64,000 nt of DNA, taken from Ramlibacter tataouinensis (lineage in GTDB: Bacteria; Pseudomonadota; Gammaproteobacteria; Burkholderiales; Burkholderiaceae_C). Below, piece by piece: positions 8,499-18,000 of this stretch. The notes beneath the pieces were generated by a model. That model did not search any database. It had not been told where the DNA came from and was given only the letters and a program-made list of their open reading frames with translations. The translations under genes were made by a program, and so were the position numbers. Location of the stretch: assembly GCF_001580455.1 (NCBI RefSeq), contig NZ_CP010951.1, forward strand, positions 2,431,001 through 2,495,000. Direction: 5' to 3'. The first letter of the stretch is position 1; each line of letters starts with the position of its first letter.

Positions 8499-9674
8499 AT
8501 GGCGTTCAACAGGACGAGATGGGCAGCGCTGGCCGCGACGGTGGTGTTGGCTGCCTGCGGCGGCGGTGGCGGGGACATCGTCCCCAGCCCGCGGGTGCCT
8601 TTCACTTCGCTGGTGTCCTTCGGCGACAGCCTGAGCGACGTCGGGACCTACAAGGTCGGCACCGTCGCGGCGGCGGGCGGCGGCAAGTTCACCGTCAACA
8701 GCGCCAGCGCGCGCATCTGGACCGAATTGCTCGCGTCGGACATCAAGGTGCCCGCTTCTTGCCCGGCGCAAACCGGCCTCTTGCCCAACGTGCCGGGCTT
8801 CACGGGTGCGCCGGTCACCAACACACCGGCCTGCACCAACTATGCACAAGGCAGCGCGCGGGTCAGCAACGTGTTCGCGCCAAGCAGCGCGACCCTGCAG
8901 GCGGCCCCGTTCAACCAGGTCAACATCGGCCTGACGGCCGTGCCGGTGACGCAGCAGATCGCCGCGCACCTGGCCAAGACCGGCGGCAGCTTCAACGGCA
9001 GCGAGCTGGTCACCGTCATGGCGGGCGGCAACGACACATTCATGAACATCAACGGCGTCTCGGCCGCCGCGGGCGGGGGCGCGGCTGCTGCCGGCGCCGC
9101 CGTGGCGGCGGGCTGGCCCACCGCCACGCAGCAGGCCGTGGCCGCCGGAGGCGCCGCGGCCGTGAACGCGGCGGCGACCGCGGCCGTCACCGCCATGGGC
9201 CAGGCCGGTGCCGAACTGGCCGGGCTGGTGAAGACGCAGATCCTGGCCAAGGGCGCCAAGTACGTCGTCGTGGTGAACCTGCCGGATGTGAGTCAGACAC
9301 CCTTCGCATTGGCAGCCGACGCGCAGACCCGCGCGCTGGTCAACCAGATGGTGACGACCTTCAATTCGCAGCTGGCCGCGGGCCTGGCGGGCACCGCGAC
9401 GACGGTGGTGCAGGTGGATGTCTACGCGCGGGGCCGCGACCAGACCGCGAATCCTTCGAGATACGGCCTCAGCAATGTGACCACGCCGGCGTGCAGCACC
9501 ACCTCGCCGGCCAATCCGCTGCAGGGCTCCTCGCTCGCCTGCACCACGGCAAGCACCATCCCGGGCGACACCAGCGGGTTCCTGTACGCCGACTCCGTGC
9601 ATCCGACGCCCCTGGGTCATCAATTGCAGAACCAGTTCGTCAAGGAGCAGCTCGCCGCGGCCGGCTGGTACTGA
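8499..9674 (+). CDS. SGNH/GDSL esterase lipoprotein
   Basis: This 391-residue lipoprotein has lipobox LAAC (Cys20) followed by a run of five glycines. The SGNH blocks are clear: SFGDSLSD with nucleophile Ser44, GGND (block III) in the middle, and DSVHPT near the C-terminus with Asp365 and His368. An Ala/Gly-rich insertion lies between blocks. Such proteins hydrolyse esters or lipids at the cell surface, and the real substrate cannot be inferred. AAGGAG sits upstream of the ATG at 8499. It follows the GH8 lipoprotein but is separated by two terminators, so it is probably a separate unit. Confidence 0.88.
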   Translation: MAFNRTRWAALAATVVLAACGGGGGDIVPSPRVPFTSLVSFGDSLSDVGTYKVGTVAAAGGGKFTVNSASARIWTELLASDIKVPASCPAQTGLLPNVPGFTGAPVTNTPACTNYAQGSARVSNVFAPSSATLQAAPFNQVNIGLTAVPVTQQIAAHLAKTGGSFNGSELVTVMAGGNDTFMNINGVSAAAGGGAAAAGAAVAAGWPTATQQAVAAGGAAAVNAAATAAVTAMGQAGAELAGLVKTQILAKGAKYVVVVNLPDVSQTPFALAADAQTRALVNQMVTTFNSQLAAGLAGTATTVVQVDVYARGRDQTANPSRYGLSNVTTPACSTTSPANPLQGSSLACTTASTIPGDTSGFLYADSVHPTPLGHQLQNQFVKEQLAAAGWY

Positions 9675-9729
9675 CGGCGACTTGATGTTTCGCAAGGCCA
9701 TCCTTGGACGGCCTTGCATAATCGGTTCC

Positions 9730-10107
9730 ATGCAAGCGAGCCCGTTGAAGCGACGAATCACCAGCGCCGTGCTGGTCTGGTTCGTCGCTTTCGTCGTCGT
9801 CGCAGGCATCGCGCCCTGGATGCAGTCCGCGCAGGCCATGGACATCGGCATGGACTCGATCTGCACCAGCCATGGCGGTCCGGTTCAAACCAACCCGCAG
9901 GGCGGCGGCGAGCAGGACCACCACGCGGCAGACCACACGCTGAAGTGCTTCCTGTGCACCGGTGTTTCGGCACCCCCCGCCACGACCCACGCGCGGCCTC
10001 CCGCCGTCGCCGCCCTGGGCCATGCGCTGCGGCCGCTGGTGTCGGCCCAGCTGGCCAGCCTCACGCGTGCGCCGCTGCCGGCGCGCGGGCCCCCGCTCTT
10101 TTCCTGA
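9730..10107 (+). CDS. DUF2946-type exported protein, probably copper-related
   Basis: This small protein of 125 residues has an N-terminal hydrophobic helix (about 12-33, VLVWFVAFVVVAGIAPW). The rest is rich in His and Cys: SICTSHGG, QDHHAADHTLKCFLCTG. This matches the layout of DUF2946 proteins, which are usually found beside TonB receptors and copper-handling genes. The ATG at 9730 is chosen because it starts just before the basic-hydrophobic signal; an in-frame start at 9682 or 9685 would add 15-16 residues. The TonB receptor follows in the same direction after about 70 bp. A role in metal handling is inferred from context and cysteine/histidine content. Confidence 0.75.
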   Translation: MQASPLKRRITSAVLVWFVAFVVVAGIAPWMQSAQAMDIGMDSICTSHGGPVQTNPQGGGEQDHHAADHTLKCFLCTGVSAPPATTHARPPAVAALGHALRPLVSAQLASLTRAPLPARGPPLFS

Positions 10108-10175
10108 TCCGCTTCGCTCCGGTTGCCTCGGGTTCGTTCCGTGCGGCCGGCGGTCGTCCCCATCAGGAGTTTCCC

Positions 10176-12491
10176 GTGCGAATCCATCGCATCGCTGCGG
10201 CCATTGCCGTGGCCTTTCCCCTCGGCCTGGCGGCGCAGAACGCCCCTGCGCCGGTCAAGGAGCTCGGCGTCGTCACCATCGTCGCCAACCGGCCCACTTC
10301 GCTGCCCACGCAGATTCCCACCACCACCGAGAGCATCTCGCGCGAGCAGATCGGGGAATCCATCAACGCGACCGACAGCGAGGATGCCCTCAAGTACTTT
10401 CCCAGCCTGCTGGTGCGCAAGCGCTACATCGGCGACTACAACCACGCCATCCTTTCCAGCCGCGCGTCCGGCACCGGCAACAGCGCGCGCTCGGCGGTGT
10501 ACGCCGACGGCATCCTGCTGTCCAACTACCTGGGCAACGGCGTCGGCGGCCTGAGCTTCCCGCCCCGCTGGGGGCTGGTCACGCCCGAGGAGATTGAGCG
10601 GGTCGACGTGATGTACGGACCCTTCTCGGCGGCCTACCCCGGCAACTCGGTGGGCGCCGTCGTGGACTACGTGACGCGCATGCCCACCCAGCTGGAGGGG
10701 CACGCCAGCATCGGCTACGTGTGGCAGCCCTTCAAGCTCTACGGCACCAAGGACACCTTCCCCGCCTGGCAGGCCAGCACCTCCATCGGCAGCAAGGCGG
10801 GTGACTGGACCTGGTGGTTCAACGTCAACCGCACCGACAGCCAGGGCCAGCCGCTCACCTTCGCAAGGCGCTTCGTCAGTACAACGACATCGACACCAGG
10901 TACTCCGGTGACCGGCGCCGTGCCCGAGCGAGACCCGACCAATGCGCCCATCTACTACATCGCCGCGCAGACGCAGTACCACACGATCCAGGATCACGCC
11001 AAGGTCAAGCTGGCCTACGACATCACACCGGTGCTGCGGGCGGCCTATGTGTTCGGCGCCTGGCAGAACACGTCCACCAACCGGCCGACCTCGTACTTGA
11101 GCAATGCCGCCGGCGCACCGGTGACCAGCGGCCCGATCAACATCAACGGCGCCAACTACGCGGCCGTCACCGGCGCCGACCTGCCGCTCACCGATGAAAG
11201 CCTTACGCACTACATGCACGGCTTTTCGCTCAAGAGCCACACCCAGGGCACCTGGGACTGGGAGATCGCCGCCAGCCTGTACGACTACGCCAAGGACCAG
11301 AAGCGCCAGAACGCGCTGGCCAACACGCCCCCGGGCGCCGAGTCGGGCGGCCCCGGCACGATCGCCGACGGCGGCGGCACCGGCTGGAACACCCTGGCGG
11401 CGCGCGGGACCTGGCGGCCCGCGGGCACCAAGGGCCCGCACATCGTCGACTTCGGCGTCCAGCAGGACAGCTGGAAACTGAGCTACCTGACCTCGGCCAT
11501 CCCGGGCAACTGGCGCAGCGACCCGGGCGGCGCCGTGGCCAGCGACGTGGGCGGGCGCACGCAGCTGCAAAGCCTGTGGGCGCAGGACAGCTGGCGCTTC
11601 GCGCCCGACTGGAAGACAGTGCTGGGCCTGCGGGCCGAGCACTGGACCGCGTACAACGGTCACACGCAGATCAACTCCACGGTGAACACGGCCTGGCCGC
11701 AGCGCAGCGAAGACGACCTGTCGCCGAAGGCGGCGATCTCCTGGCAGTGGCGGGACGACACGGTGCTCAAGGCCTCGCTCGGCCGCGCCGTGCGCTACCC
11801 GACCGTGGCCGAGCTGTACGGGGCGACGTCCACCGTCAACGCGCAGTTCATCAACGACCCCAACCTGCGGCCGGAGCGCTCCTGGACCGGCGAACTCTCG
11901 GGCGAGAAGGACGTGGGCGTGGGCCTGCTGCGCCTGACCTTCTTCGCCGAGGACACGCGCGATGCGCTGTATTCGCAGACCACCTTCGACGCGCAGGCCA
12001 ACCGCAACGTCAGCCGCGTCAGCAACGTCGGGCGCATCGCCACCCAGGGGCTGGAGCTCGCGTTCTCCGGCGCGGACGTGGCCATCAAGGGCCTGGACCT
12101 TTCCGGTGGCGTGACTTTCGCGCACTCGATCATCAAGGAGAACGCCGGCTTCGTCAGCGTGCCCGGCGACACCATCGGCAAGCGCCAGCCGAACATCCCG
12201 CGCTGGCGGGCCAATGCGCTGGCCGCCTACCACTGGACGCCTACGTTGAGCACCAGCATCGGCGCGCGCTACAGCAGCGACCAGTTCCGCACGCTGGACA
12301 ACAGCGACGTCAACGGCTTCACCTACATGGGCGTCAGCCGCTACTTCGTGGTGGACCTGCGCGCCCAGTGGAAGGCCACCAAGCACCTCACGGCTTCCTT
12401 CGGCATCGACAACGTCAACAACGACAAGTACTGGAACTTCCATCCCTATCCGCAGCGCAGCTACGTCGCGGAACTGAAGGCCGATTTCTGA
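10176..12491 (+). CDS. TonB-dependent outer-membrane receptor
   Basis: A 771-residue TonB receptor. After a signal peptide (about 1-22) the plug domain runs to about 175: TESISREQIGESINATDSEDALKYFPSLLVRKRY, of which the first half is a TonB-plug signature, then YGPFSAAYPGNSVGAVV. The beta-barrel follows, and the protein ends in an aromatic residue (KADF) as outer-membrane barrels do. The GTG at 10176 has AGGAG about 6 bases upstream. It is flanked by a DUF2946 protein and a YcnI-like protein, 11 bp from the latter, so uptake of copper or a copper complex is the favoured guess. Sequence alone does not exclude another ligand. Confidence 0.9.
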   Translation: MRIHRIAAAIAVAFPLGLAAQNAPAPVKELGVVTIVANRPTSLPTQIPTTTESISREQIGESINATDSEDALKYFPSLLVRKRYIGDYNHAILSSRASGTGNSARSAVYADGILLSNYLGNGVGGLSFPPRWGLVTPEEIERVDVMYGPFSAAYPGNSVGAVVDYVTRMPTQLEGHASIGYVWQPFKLYGTKDTFPAWQASTSIGSKAGDWTWWFNVNRTDSQGQPLTFARRFVSTTTSTPGTPVTGAVPERDPTNAPIYYIAAQTQYHTIQDHAKVKLAYDITPVLRAAYVFGAWQNTSTNRPTSYLSNAAGAPVTSGPININGANYAAVTGADLPLTDESLTHYMHGFSLKSHTQGTWDWEIAASLYDYAKDQKRQNALANTPPGAESGGPGTIADGGGTGWNTLAARGTWRPAGTKGPHIVDFGVQQDSWKLSYLTSAIPGNWRSDPGGAVASDVGGRTQLQSLWAQDSWRFAPDWKTVLGLRAEHWTAYNGHTQINSTVNTAWPQRSEDDLSPKAAISWQWRDDTVLKASLGRAVRYPTVAELYGATSTVNAQFINDPNLRPERSWTGELSGEKDVGVGLLRLTFFAEDTRDALYSQTTFDAQANRNVSRVSNVGRIATQGLELAFSGADVAIKGLDLSGGVTFAHSIIKENAGFVSVPGDTIGKRQPNIPRWRANALAAYHWTPTLSTSIGARYSSDQFRTLDNSDVNGFTYMGVSRYFVVDLRAQWKATKHLTASFGIDNVNNDKYWNFHPYPQRSYVAELKADF

Positions 12492-12502
12492 AAGCGAACA
12501 TC

Positions 12503-13006
12503 ATGAGCAAACTCATTGCCCTGGCGCCCCTTTGCCTCGCCCTTGCCGCCGTCCACGCGCACGCGCACGTGGTGCTGGACCAGCAGGCCGCGCCGGCGGC
12601 CAGCAGCTACAAGGCCGTGTTCAAGGTGGGCCACGGCTGCGGCGACTCGCCGACCCGCCAGCTGATCGTCGACATCCCGGCGGCCATGCAGTCGCCCAAG
12701 CCCATGCCCAAACCCGGCTGGCGCATCGACATCGAAAAGGCCGGCGACAAGGTGACCCGCATTTCCTGGACGGCCCGCACGCCCGAAGACAAATTGGCCA
12801 ACGGCTTCTACGACGAGTTCGTGCTGGTGGCGCGCACCCCGGCCCAGCCGGGGCCGGTGTACTGGCCGGTGGTGCAGGTCTGCGACGAAGGCCGTGGCAA
12901 CTGGACCGAGGTGCCCGGGCCGGGCCAGAAACTTTCGGACTTGAAGTCACCGGCCGCGCTGCTCGAAGTCATGCCGTCCAAAGCCGGCCCTGGCCACAAA
13001 CACTGA
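12503..13006 (+). CDS. YcnI/DUF1775-like periplasmic copper-associated protein
   Basis: This 167-residue protein has a signal peptide ending in HAHA, leaving a mature N-terminus beginning near HVVLDQQAAPA. In the YcnI family the N-terminal His of the mature protein is a copper ligand. The rest follows the DUF1775 pattern: YKAVFKVGHGCGDSPTRQL, IPAAMQSPKPMPKPGW, and a Trp-containing WPVVQVCDEG block. The C-terminus is His/Lys rich (GPGHKH). It begins 11 bp after the TonB receptor gene, so they are almost certainly one transcript. The downstream stem-loop repeat at 13017-13037 could terminate it. Confidence 0.85.
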   Translation: MSKLIALAPLCLALAAVHAHAHVVLDQQAAPAASSYKAVFKVGHGCGDSPTRQLIVDIPAAMQSPKPMPKPGWRIDIEKAGDKVTRISWTARTPEDKLANGFYDEFVLVARTPAQPGPVYWPVVQVCDEGRGNWTEVPGPGQKLSDLKSPAALLEVMPSKAGPGHKH

Positions 13007-13016
13007 AGGACTTACT

Positions 13017-13055
13017 CCCTCTCCCTCCGGGAGAGGGCAGGGGTGAGGGCGCTCC
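13017..13055. repeat. Stem-loop repeat, copy 1 (between convergent genes)
   Basis: CCCTCTCCC (13017-13025), loop TCC, GGGAGAGGG (13029-13037), then CAGGGGTGAGGGCGCTCC. A second copy at 38429-38467 differs in the stem by a compensating pair of changes, so the hairpin is conserved as structure. It lies between two converging genes and ends 6 bp before the stop of the Csp gene. Confidence 0.8.
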
Positions 13056-13060
13056 GGCTT

Positions 13061-13399
13061 CTAGACCGCCACCCGCTCGCAAGCCTCCGCACACACCCGA
13101 CAAGCCTCCGCGCACTGCTGGCAGTGGTCGTGCGAGTGCTTCCCGCACTCTTCCGCGCACATCCGGCAGGCGCGCGCGCACAGCCCGCACATCGCGTCGG
13201 CCAATTCGCTGCCGCCGGCCATCAGCGCGACCGAAACCGAGCACATCTCGGCGCAGTCGAAATCGAGCGCGATGCAGCGCGTCATCATCTTCACATCGGG
13301 TTCCTGCAGGCACAGCGAGGCGCAGTGCTGGCACGAGACCACGCAGGCATTGCAGGCCGCAATGCATTCCAGGTAGCGCTGAAGCCGGTCGGATGACAT
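13061..13399 (-). CDS. csp3: Four-helix-bundle copper-storage protein (Csp-like)
   Basis: The 112-residue protein contains 19 cysteines arranged as CxxC and CxxxC along predicted helices (ECIAACNACVVSCQHC, CGLCARACRMCAEEC, CQQCAEACRVCAEAC), plus a His-rich turn KHSHDHC. This is the pattern of Csp proteins, whose four-helix bundle is lined inside with Cys thiolates binding many Cu(I) ions. No signal peptide is seen, which suits the cytosolic Csp3 type. The ATG at 13399 is preceded by GAGGAGG, a strong ribosome binding site, so longer in-frame starts are rejected. It converges on the TonB-YcnI unit, consistent with a joint role in copper handling. Confidence 0.9.
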   Translation of the reverse strand: MSSDRLQRYLECIAACNACVVSCQHCASLCLQEPDVKMMTRCIALDFDCAEMCSVSVALMAGGSELADAMCGLCARACRMCAEECGKHSHDHCQQCAEACRVCAEACERVAV

Positions 13400-13584
13400 G
13401 GTTTCCTCCTCTTGGGTTGGAGCTCGGAAGGCTTTCATTCTGGGCAGGCCGGCCGCAGCGCGGGCAGGAGGGACGCAACCTGTAGCAACCGACACCACGG
13501 CCCCGGCATCCGGCGCGGCCGGGCCCCACGGCGCGGCGCCAAGCTGAGACAATTCCTGCACTGAGCCGGGGGAAGGACGACGAA

Positions 13585-14493
13585 ATGAAGACTGTCAGCC
13601 TGATCGGTGCACCCACGGATGTGGGCGCCAGCGTGCGCGGCGCCGGCATGGGCCCGGACGCGCTGCGCGTGGCTGGCCTGTACGAGATGCTGCGCGGCCA
13701 CGGACTCAACGTGATCGACCACGGCAACCTCGCCGGCCCGCCCACGCCGTGGACGCCGCCGACGGCCGGCGTGCGGCACCTCGAGGAGGTGGTCGCGTGG
13801 AACCGCGCGGTGTTCGACCGCGTGGCGGCGGTGCTGGCGGCCGGCCAGGTGCCGCTGCTCATGGGCGGTGACCATTGCCTGGCGATCGGCTCGGTCAGCG
13901 CCGTGGCGCGCCATTGCCGCTATGCGAAGAAGAAGCTGCGCGTGATCTGGCTGGACGCGCACAGCGACGTCAACAACCCCCACATCAGCCCTTCGGGCAA
14001 CGTCCATGGCATGCCGGTGTCCTGCCTGCTCGGCGACGGCCCCAAGCCGCTGGTGGGATGGAGCGGCGAGCCGGCCGCCATCACCCCGGCAGACATCGAC
14101 TTCATCGGCATCCGCAGCGTCGATGCCCACGAGAAGCAGGCCATCGCGCAACTCGGGCTGCAGGTGTTCGACATGCGCCACATCGACGAGCACGGCATGC
14201 GCAACACCATGCTGGAGGCGCTGCACGACGTCGACGAGGATACGCACCTGCACGTCAGCTTCGACCTCGATTGCCTGGACCCGACCGATGCGCCCGGCGT
14301 GGGCACCGGCGTGCGCGGCGGGCCGACCTACCGCGAGATGCAGCTGTGCATGGAGATGATCGCCGACACCGGCCGCATGGGCTCGCTGGACGTGGTGGAG
14401 ATCAACCCCGCCCTCGATGTGCGCAATCGCACCGCGGAACTCGCGGTGGAGTTCGTCGCCAGCCTGTTCGGGGCCTCGACACTCGCGAGGTAA
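13585..14493 (+). CDS. rocF: Arginase
   Basis: This 302-residue cytosolic enzyme hydrolyses arginine to ornithine and urea. All manganese-binding motifs are present: GGDHCLAIGS (His97), DAHSD (Asp124, His126, Asp128) and SFDLDCLDP (Asp227, Asp229). The substrate-side motif SPSGNVHGMP (about 135-144) and VEINPALD near the C-terminus agree with arginase rather than agmatinase. Length is normal. It is a single gene here, with no ornithine or urease genes around it. Confidence 0.93.
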   Translation: MKTVSLIGAPTDVGASVRGAGMGPDALRVAGLYEMLRGHGLNVIDHGNLAGPPTPWTPPTAGVRHLEEVVAWNRAVFDRVAAVLAAGQVPLLMGGDHCLAIGSVSAVARHCRYAKKKLRVIWLDAHSDVNNPHISPSGNVHGMPVSCLLGDGPKPLVGWSGEPAAITPADIDFIGIRSVDAHEKQAIAQLGLQVFDMRHIDEHGMRNTMLEALHDVDEDTHLHVSFDLDCLDPTDAPGVGTGVRGGPTYREMQLCMEMIADTGRMGSLDVVEINPALDVRNRTAELAVEFVASLFGASTLAR

Positions 14494-14527
14494 CCACCGC
14501 TTGCGCCGGCTGCGGCGCGCGCGGGCC

Positions 14528-14878
14528 TCAGCGGCTGTCCGAGTCCAGGTCGTCCTCGACGTCGTCCGCGCCGAGGTCCGTGTATTCGTTGGCGTCCGGG
14601 TCGCTGTCGGGGAAGCCTTCGCCGGTGGCCAGCGCTTCTTCTTCCTCGCTCACCGCGACCACGTGATCGGGCAGGATGTCAGCGCCTTCGGGCGTTTCGC
14701 GGTGATCGGCCGAACCGCGCTCGCCGGTGCCCGCCGCATCGCTGTCGGCAATCGCCTCGAAGGTGCCCGCGGCGTCGCTGCCGCTGTCCGAGTTGTCGCT
14801 CGGGCCGAGCGCATCGGAATCACGGCCACTCGGATGGACCGGCGCCACGTCGGCGCCCAGGATGCTGCTGTAAGCCAT
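14528..14878 (-). CDS. Small, highly acidic protein of unknown function
   Basis: This 116-residue product is dominated by Asp, Glu, Ser and Gly (for example SDNSDSGSDAAGTFEAIAD, AVSEEEEALATGEG, and a C-terminal run GADDVEDDLDSDSR). There is no signal peptide, membrane helix or recognised domain, and it is probably disordered. The ATG at 14878 has the strong ribosome binding site GGAGGA 6 bases before it, which shortens a longer open frame and supports a real gene. It is divergent from the large CheB/CheR kinase gene, with which it shares a 200-bp upstream region containing a copy of the TGTCGGACG motif. I recall similar acidic proteins in Burkholderiales but cannot name a function. Confidence 0.7.
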   Translation of the reverse strand: MAYSSILGADVAPVHPSGRDSDALGPSDNSDSGSDAAGTFEAIADSDAAGTGERGSADHRETPEGADILPDHVVAVSEEEEALATGEGFPDSDPDANEYTDLGADDVEDDLDSDSR

Positions 14879-14967
14879 GTTGCGTCCTCCGGACGGTTGG
14901 CACTGGGCCGATGAATAAGTCTGTGGCGCAGCCCGGCCGGGGGCAGTCGTATTCAATGCCCCGCGGT

Positions 14968-14984
14968 TGTCGGACGAGCCCTAC
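14968..14984 (+). promoter_or_regulatory. Recurrent motif TGTCGGACG-N3-CCTAC, copy 2
   Basis: TGTCGGACGAGCCCTAC lies in the divergent region between the acidic-protein gene (start 14878) and the CheB/CheR kinase gene (start 15081). It differs from copy 1 (6755-6771) only in the three central variable bases. Confidence 0.45.
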
Positions 14985-15080
14985 GAGCACTGACGGTCGA
15001 GCAGGCGGTGCGGGACGACTCGAATGGCTGAAGCCTGCAGCAGCATCGCATAATTGCCCGAAGACGCGTACGAGGGCGAG

Positions 15081-18000
15081 ATGACGGACACAGATCCGGG
15101 TCATGCAAATCACACTGCCTCCGATCAGAGCGACAACCTGATCCCCAGCGGTGGTTACGATCTCCATCCGCTGGTCGGCCTGGGCGGGTCGGCCGGAGGC
15201 ATCTCGGCGCTCACCACCTTCTTCCGCGCGCTGCCGCCGGACCCGGGCCTGGCCTTCGCGGTCGTGCTCCACCTGTCGCCCGAGCACGAGAGCACGCTGG
15301 CGGAACTGCTGCAGCGCTCGACCAGGATGCCGGTGGTGCAGGTGACCGCGCCTGTCACTATCGAGAAGAACACGGTCTACGTGATCCCGCCGCGCCATGC
15401 CCTGAAGGTGGCCGATGGCCGGCTTGAACTGGAAGCCATGCCTGGCGACCGCCGCCGTCACTTCACCGTGGACCTGTTCTTCCGCACCCTGGCCGATACG
15501 CATGGGCCGCACGCGGCTGCCGTGGTGCTCTCGGGCGCCGACAGCGACGGCGCCATCGGAATCAAGCGCATCAAGGAGCGCGGCGGCCTGACGATCGCGC
15601 AGGATCCGGGCGAGGCCGAGCACACCGGCATGCCCCGGGCCTCGATTGCCACCGGTATGGTGGATTGGGTGCTGCCGACGGCAGAGATCCCGCAGCGCGT
15701 GCTCGACTACTTCAAGCTGGAGGTCAAGCTCCAGTTGCCGCCCGAAGAGGAGCGCACTGCGGCTCAGCCGACGCAGGCGCAGGCGCAGGCGGTCGAAGAG
15801 GCCTCGCTGCGCGATGTGCTCGGCTTCCTGCGAACGCGCACTGGCCGCGACTTCTCCAATTACAAACGCGCCACCATCGTGCGGCGGATCGCGCGCCGCA
15901 TGCAGGTCAACGGCTTGCACGACCTGCACGCGTACCTGAACTGCCTGCGCACGCGCCCCGGCGAATCCGGTGCGCTGCTCCAGGACCTGCTGATCAGCGT
16001 CACCAATTTCTTCCGCGACGCGGACTGTTTCGAGGCGCTGGAGCGCGAAATCCCGGCGCTGCTGGCCGACAAGGGCCCGAACGAGGTCGTGCGCGTGTGG
16101 GTGCCCGCCTGCGCGACCGGTGAGGAGGCGTACTCGGTCGCGATGCTCCTGGCCGAACACGCCCAGGCGATCGACGCGCCGCCGTTGGTGCAGGTCTTCG
16201 CCACCGACCTGGACGATGCGGCCGTGCAGTTCGCGCGTGAGGGCGTGTACCCGACCGCCATCGCGGCCGATGTGAGCGAGGAACGGCTCAAACGTTTCTT
16301 CATCGAGGAACATCGCGGCTGGCGCGTGCGGCGGGAGCTGCGCGAGATGGTGTTGTTTGCCACGCACGACGTGCTCAAGGACTCGCCCTTTTCGCGCCAG
16401 GACCTTATCTCGTGCCGGAACCTGCTCATTTACCTGAACCGCGACGCGCAAGCCCGGGTGCTCGACACCTTCCATTTCGCGCTGCGTCCCGGTGCGCGCC
16501 TGTTTCTCGGCTCGTCGGAGTCGGTGGAGGAAGGCAACGACCTGTTCGGGGTGGTGGACAAGAAGCACCGCATCTACCAGCAGCGCCCGGGGCCGCGCAC
16601 CGGCCTACCGATGCCCGTGGGCCGCGGGGCGCTGACCAGGATGATGGACGCGCGCAACGCTTCCGGCGAAGCATCGGCGGTTGCCGGCAACGCCTTCCCT
16701 GGCGTCGGGGCGGTGCAGGCCTCCCAGGATTCGAGGCCTTCCTGGGGCGAGATTCACCTGCGACTGCTCGAGCAACTCGGTCCGCCTTCGATCCTGGTGG
16801 ATTCCGAATACGACATCGTCCATCTTTCTCCTACCGCAGGCCGCTTCCTACAGTTCGCCGGCGGTGAGCCCAGCCGCAACCTTTTGCGCGCGGTCAATCC
16901 GAGCGTGCGCATCGAACTGCGTGCGGCGCTGTACCGTGCGGCCCAGAACCAGCAAGTGGCCGAGCTCCCGGGCGTGCCGGTGGAATTCAACGGCGAGCGC
17001 GTGTCGCTCACCATCCGTGTATTGCCATCCAGGGAAGTCGGCTCGGACCTGTTCCTGGTCGTGCTGCAGGCAATGGCCCCCGAGGCCACGCCCAATGAAG
17101 GGCCGCAGCCGCAACGGGTGCAGGACGATGCCGTGGCACGGCAGCTGGACCGCGAGCTCGAAACGCTCAAGTCCCACCTGCGCGACACGGTCGAACAATA
17201 CGAAGCCTCGACCGAGGAGCTCAAGGCCAGCAACGAAGAGCTGCAGGCGATGAACGAGGAGCTGCGCTCGGCCTCCGAGGAGCTCGAAACCAGCCGCGAA
17301 GAGCTGCAGTCCATCAATGAGGAGCTGACGACGGTCAACCAGGAGCTCAAGAACAATATCGATGAACTCGGGCATGCCAACAGCGACATGCAGAATCTGA
17401 TGGACGCCACGGCGATCGCCACCGTGTTCCTGGACCGCGAGCTGTGCATCACGCGCTTCACGCCAGCGGCCGTCTCGCTGTTCAACCTGATCGCCACCGA
17501 CATCGGGCGCCCGCTGACGGACCTCAAGAGCCGGCTGCGCTACCCCGAACTCGGGGCCGACGCGGCCCGGGTGCTGGAAAAGCTGGTCCCGGTGGAGCGC
17601 GAAGTCGGCAGCCACTATGGCAACTGGTACATGGCCCGGCTGCTGCCTTACCGCACACTCGAGGATCGTATCGCCGGGGTGGTGCTTTCCTTCATCAACG
17701 TCACCGAACGCAAACAGGCAGAGGAGATGCGCCTGTGGCTGTCGGCGGTGGTCACCGCTTCCACCGACGCGATCATCAGCTTCTCGCTGGACGGCACCAT
17801 CCGGTCCTGGAATCCCGGTGCCCAGCGCATCTTTGGCTACACGCCCGCCGAAGCGGTCGGCCAGCCGCTGTCCATCCTGACGCCCGACGGGGAATCCGAC
17901 CCAGGGCGGCTGCTCGCCCGCATCGCATTGGCCGAGCCGATCGACAGCCACGAAACCGTGCGCCTGCGCAAGGACGGCAGCGAACTGCAGGTGGCGCTCA

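Noticed and set aside
9885..12443. Long open frame (about 850 codons) on the minus strand opposite the TonB receptor
   Set aside because: Composition follows from the high-GC codon pattern of the receptor gene on the other strand. It shows no family motifs or ribosome binding site.
13061..13399. Cysteine-rich protein considered as a ferredoxin
   Set aside because: Cys spacing follows long helices with CxxC and CxxxC repeats throughout, which fits Csp, not a 4Fe-4S ferredoxin.
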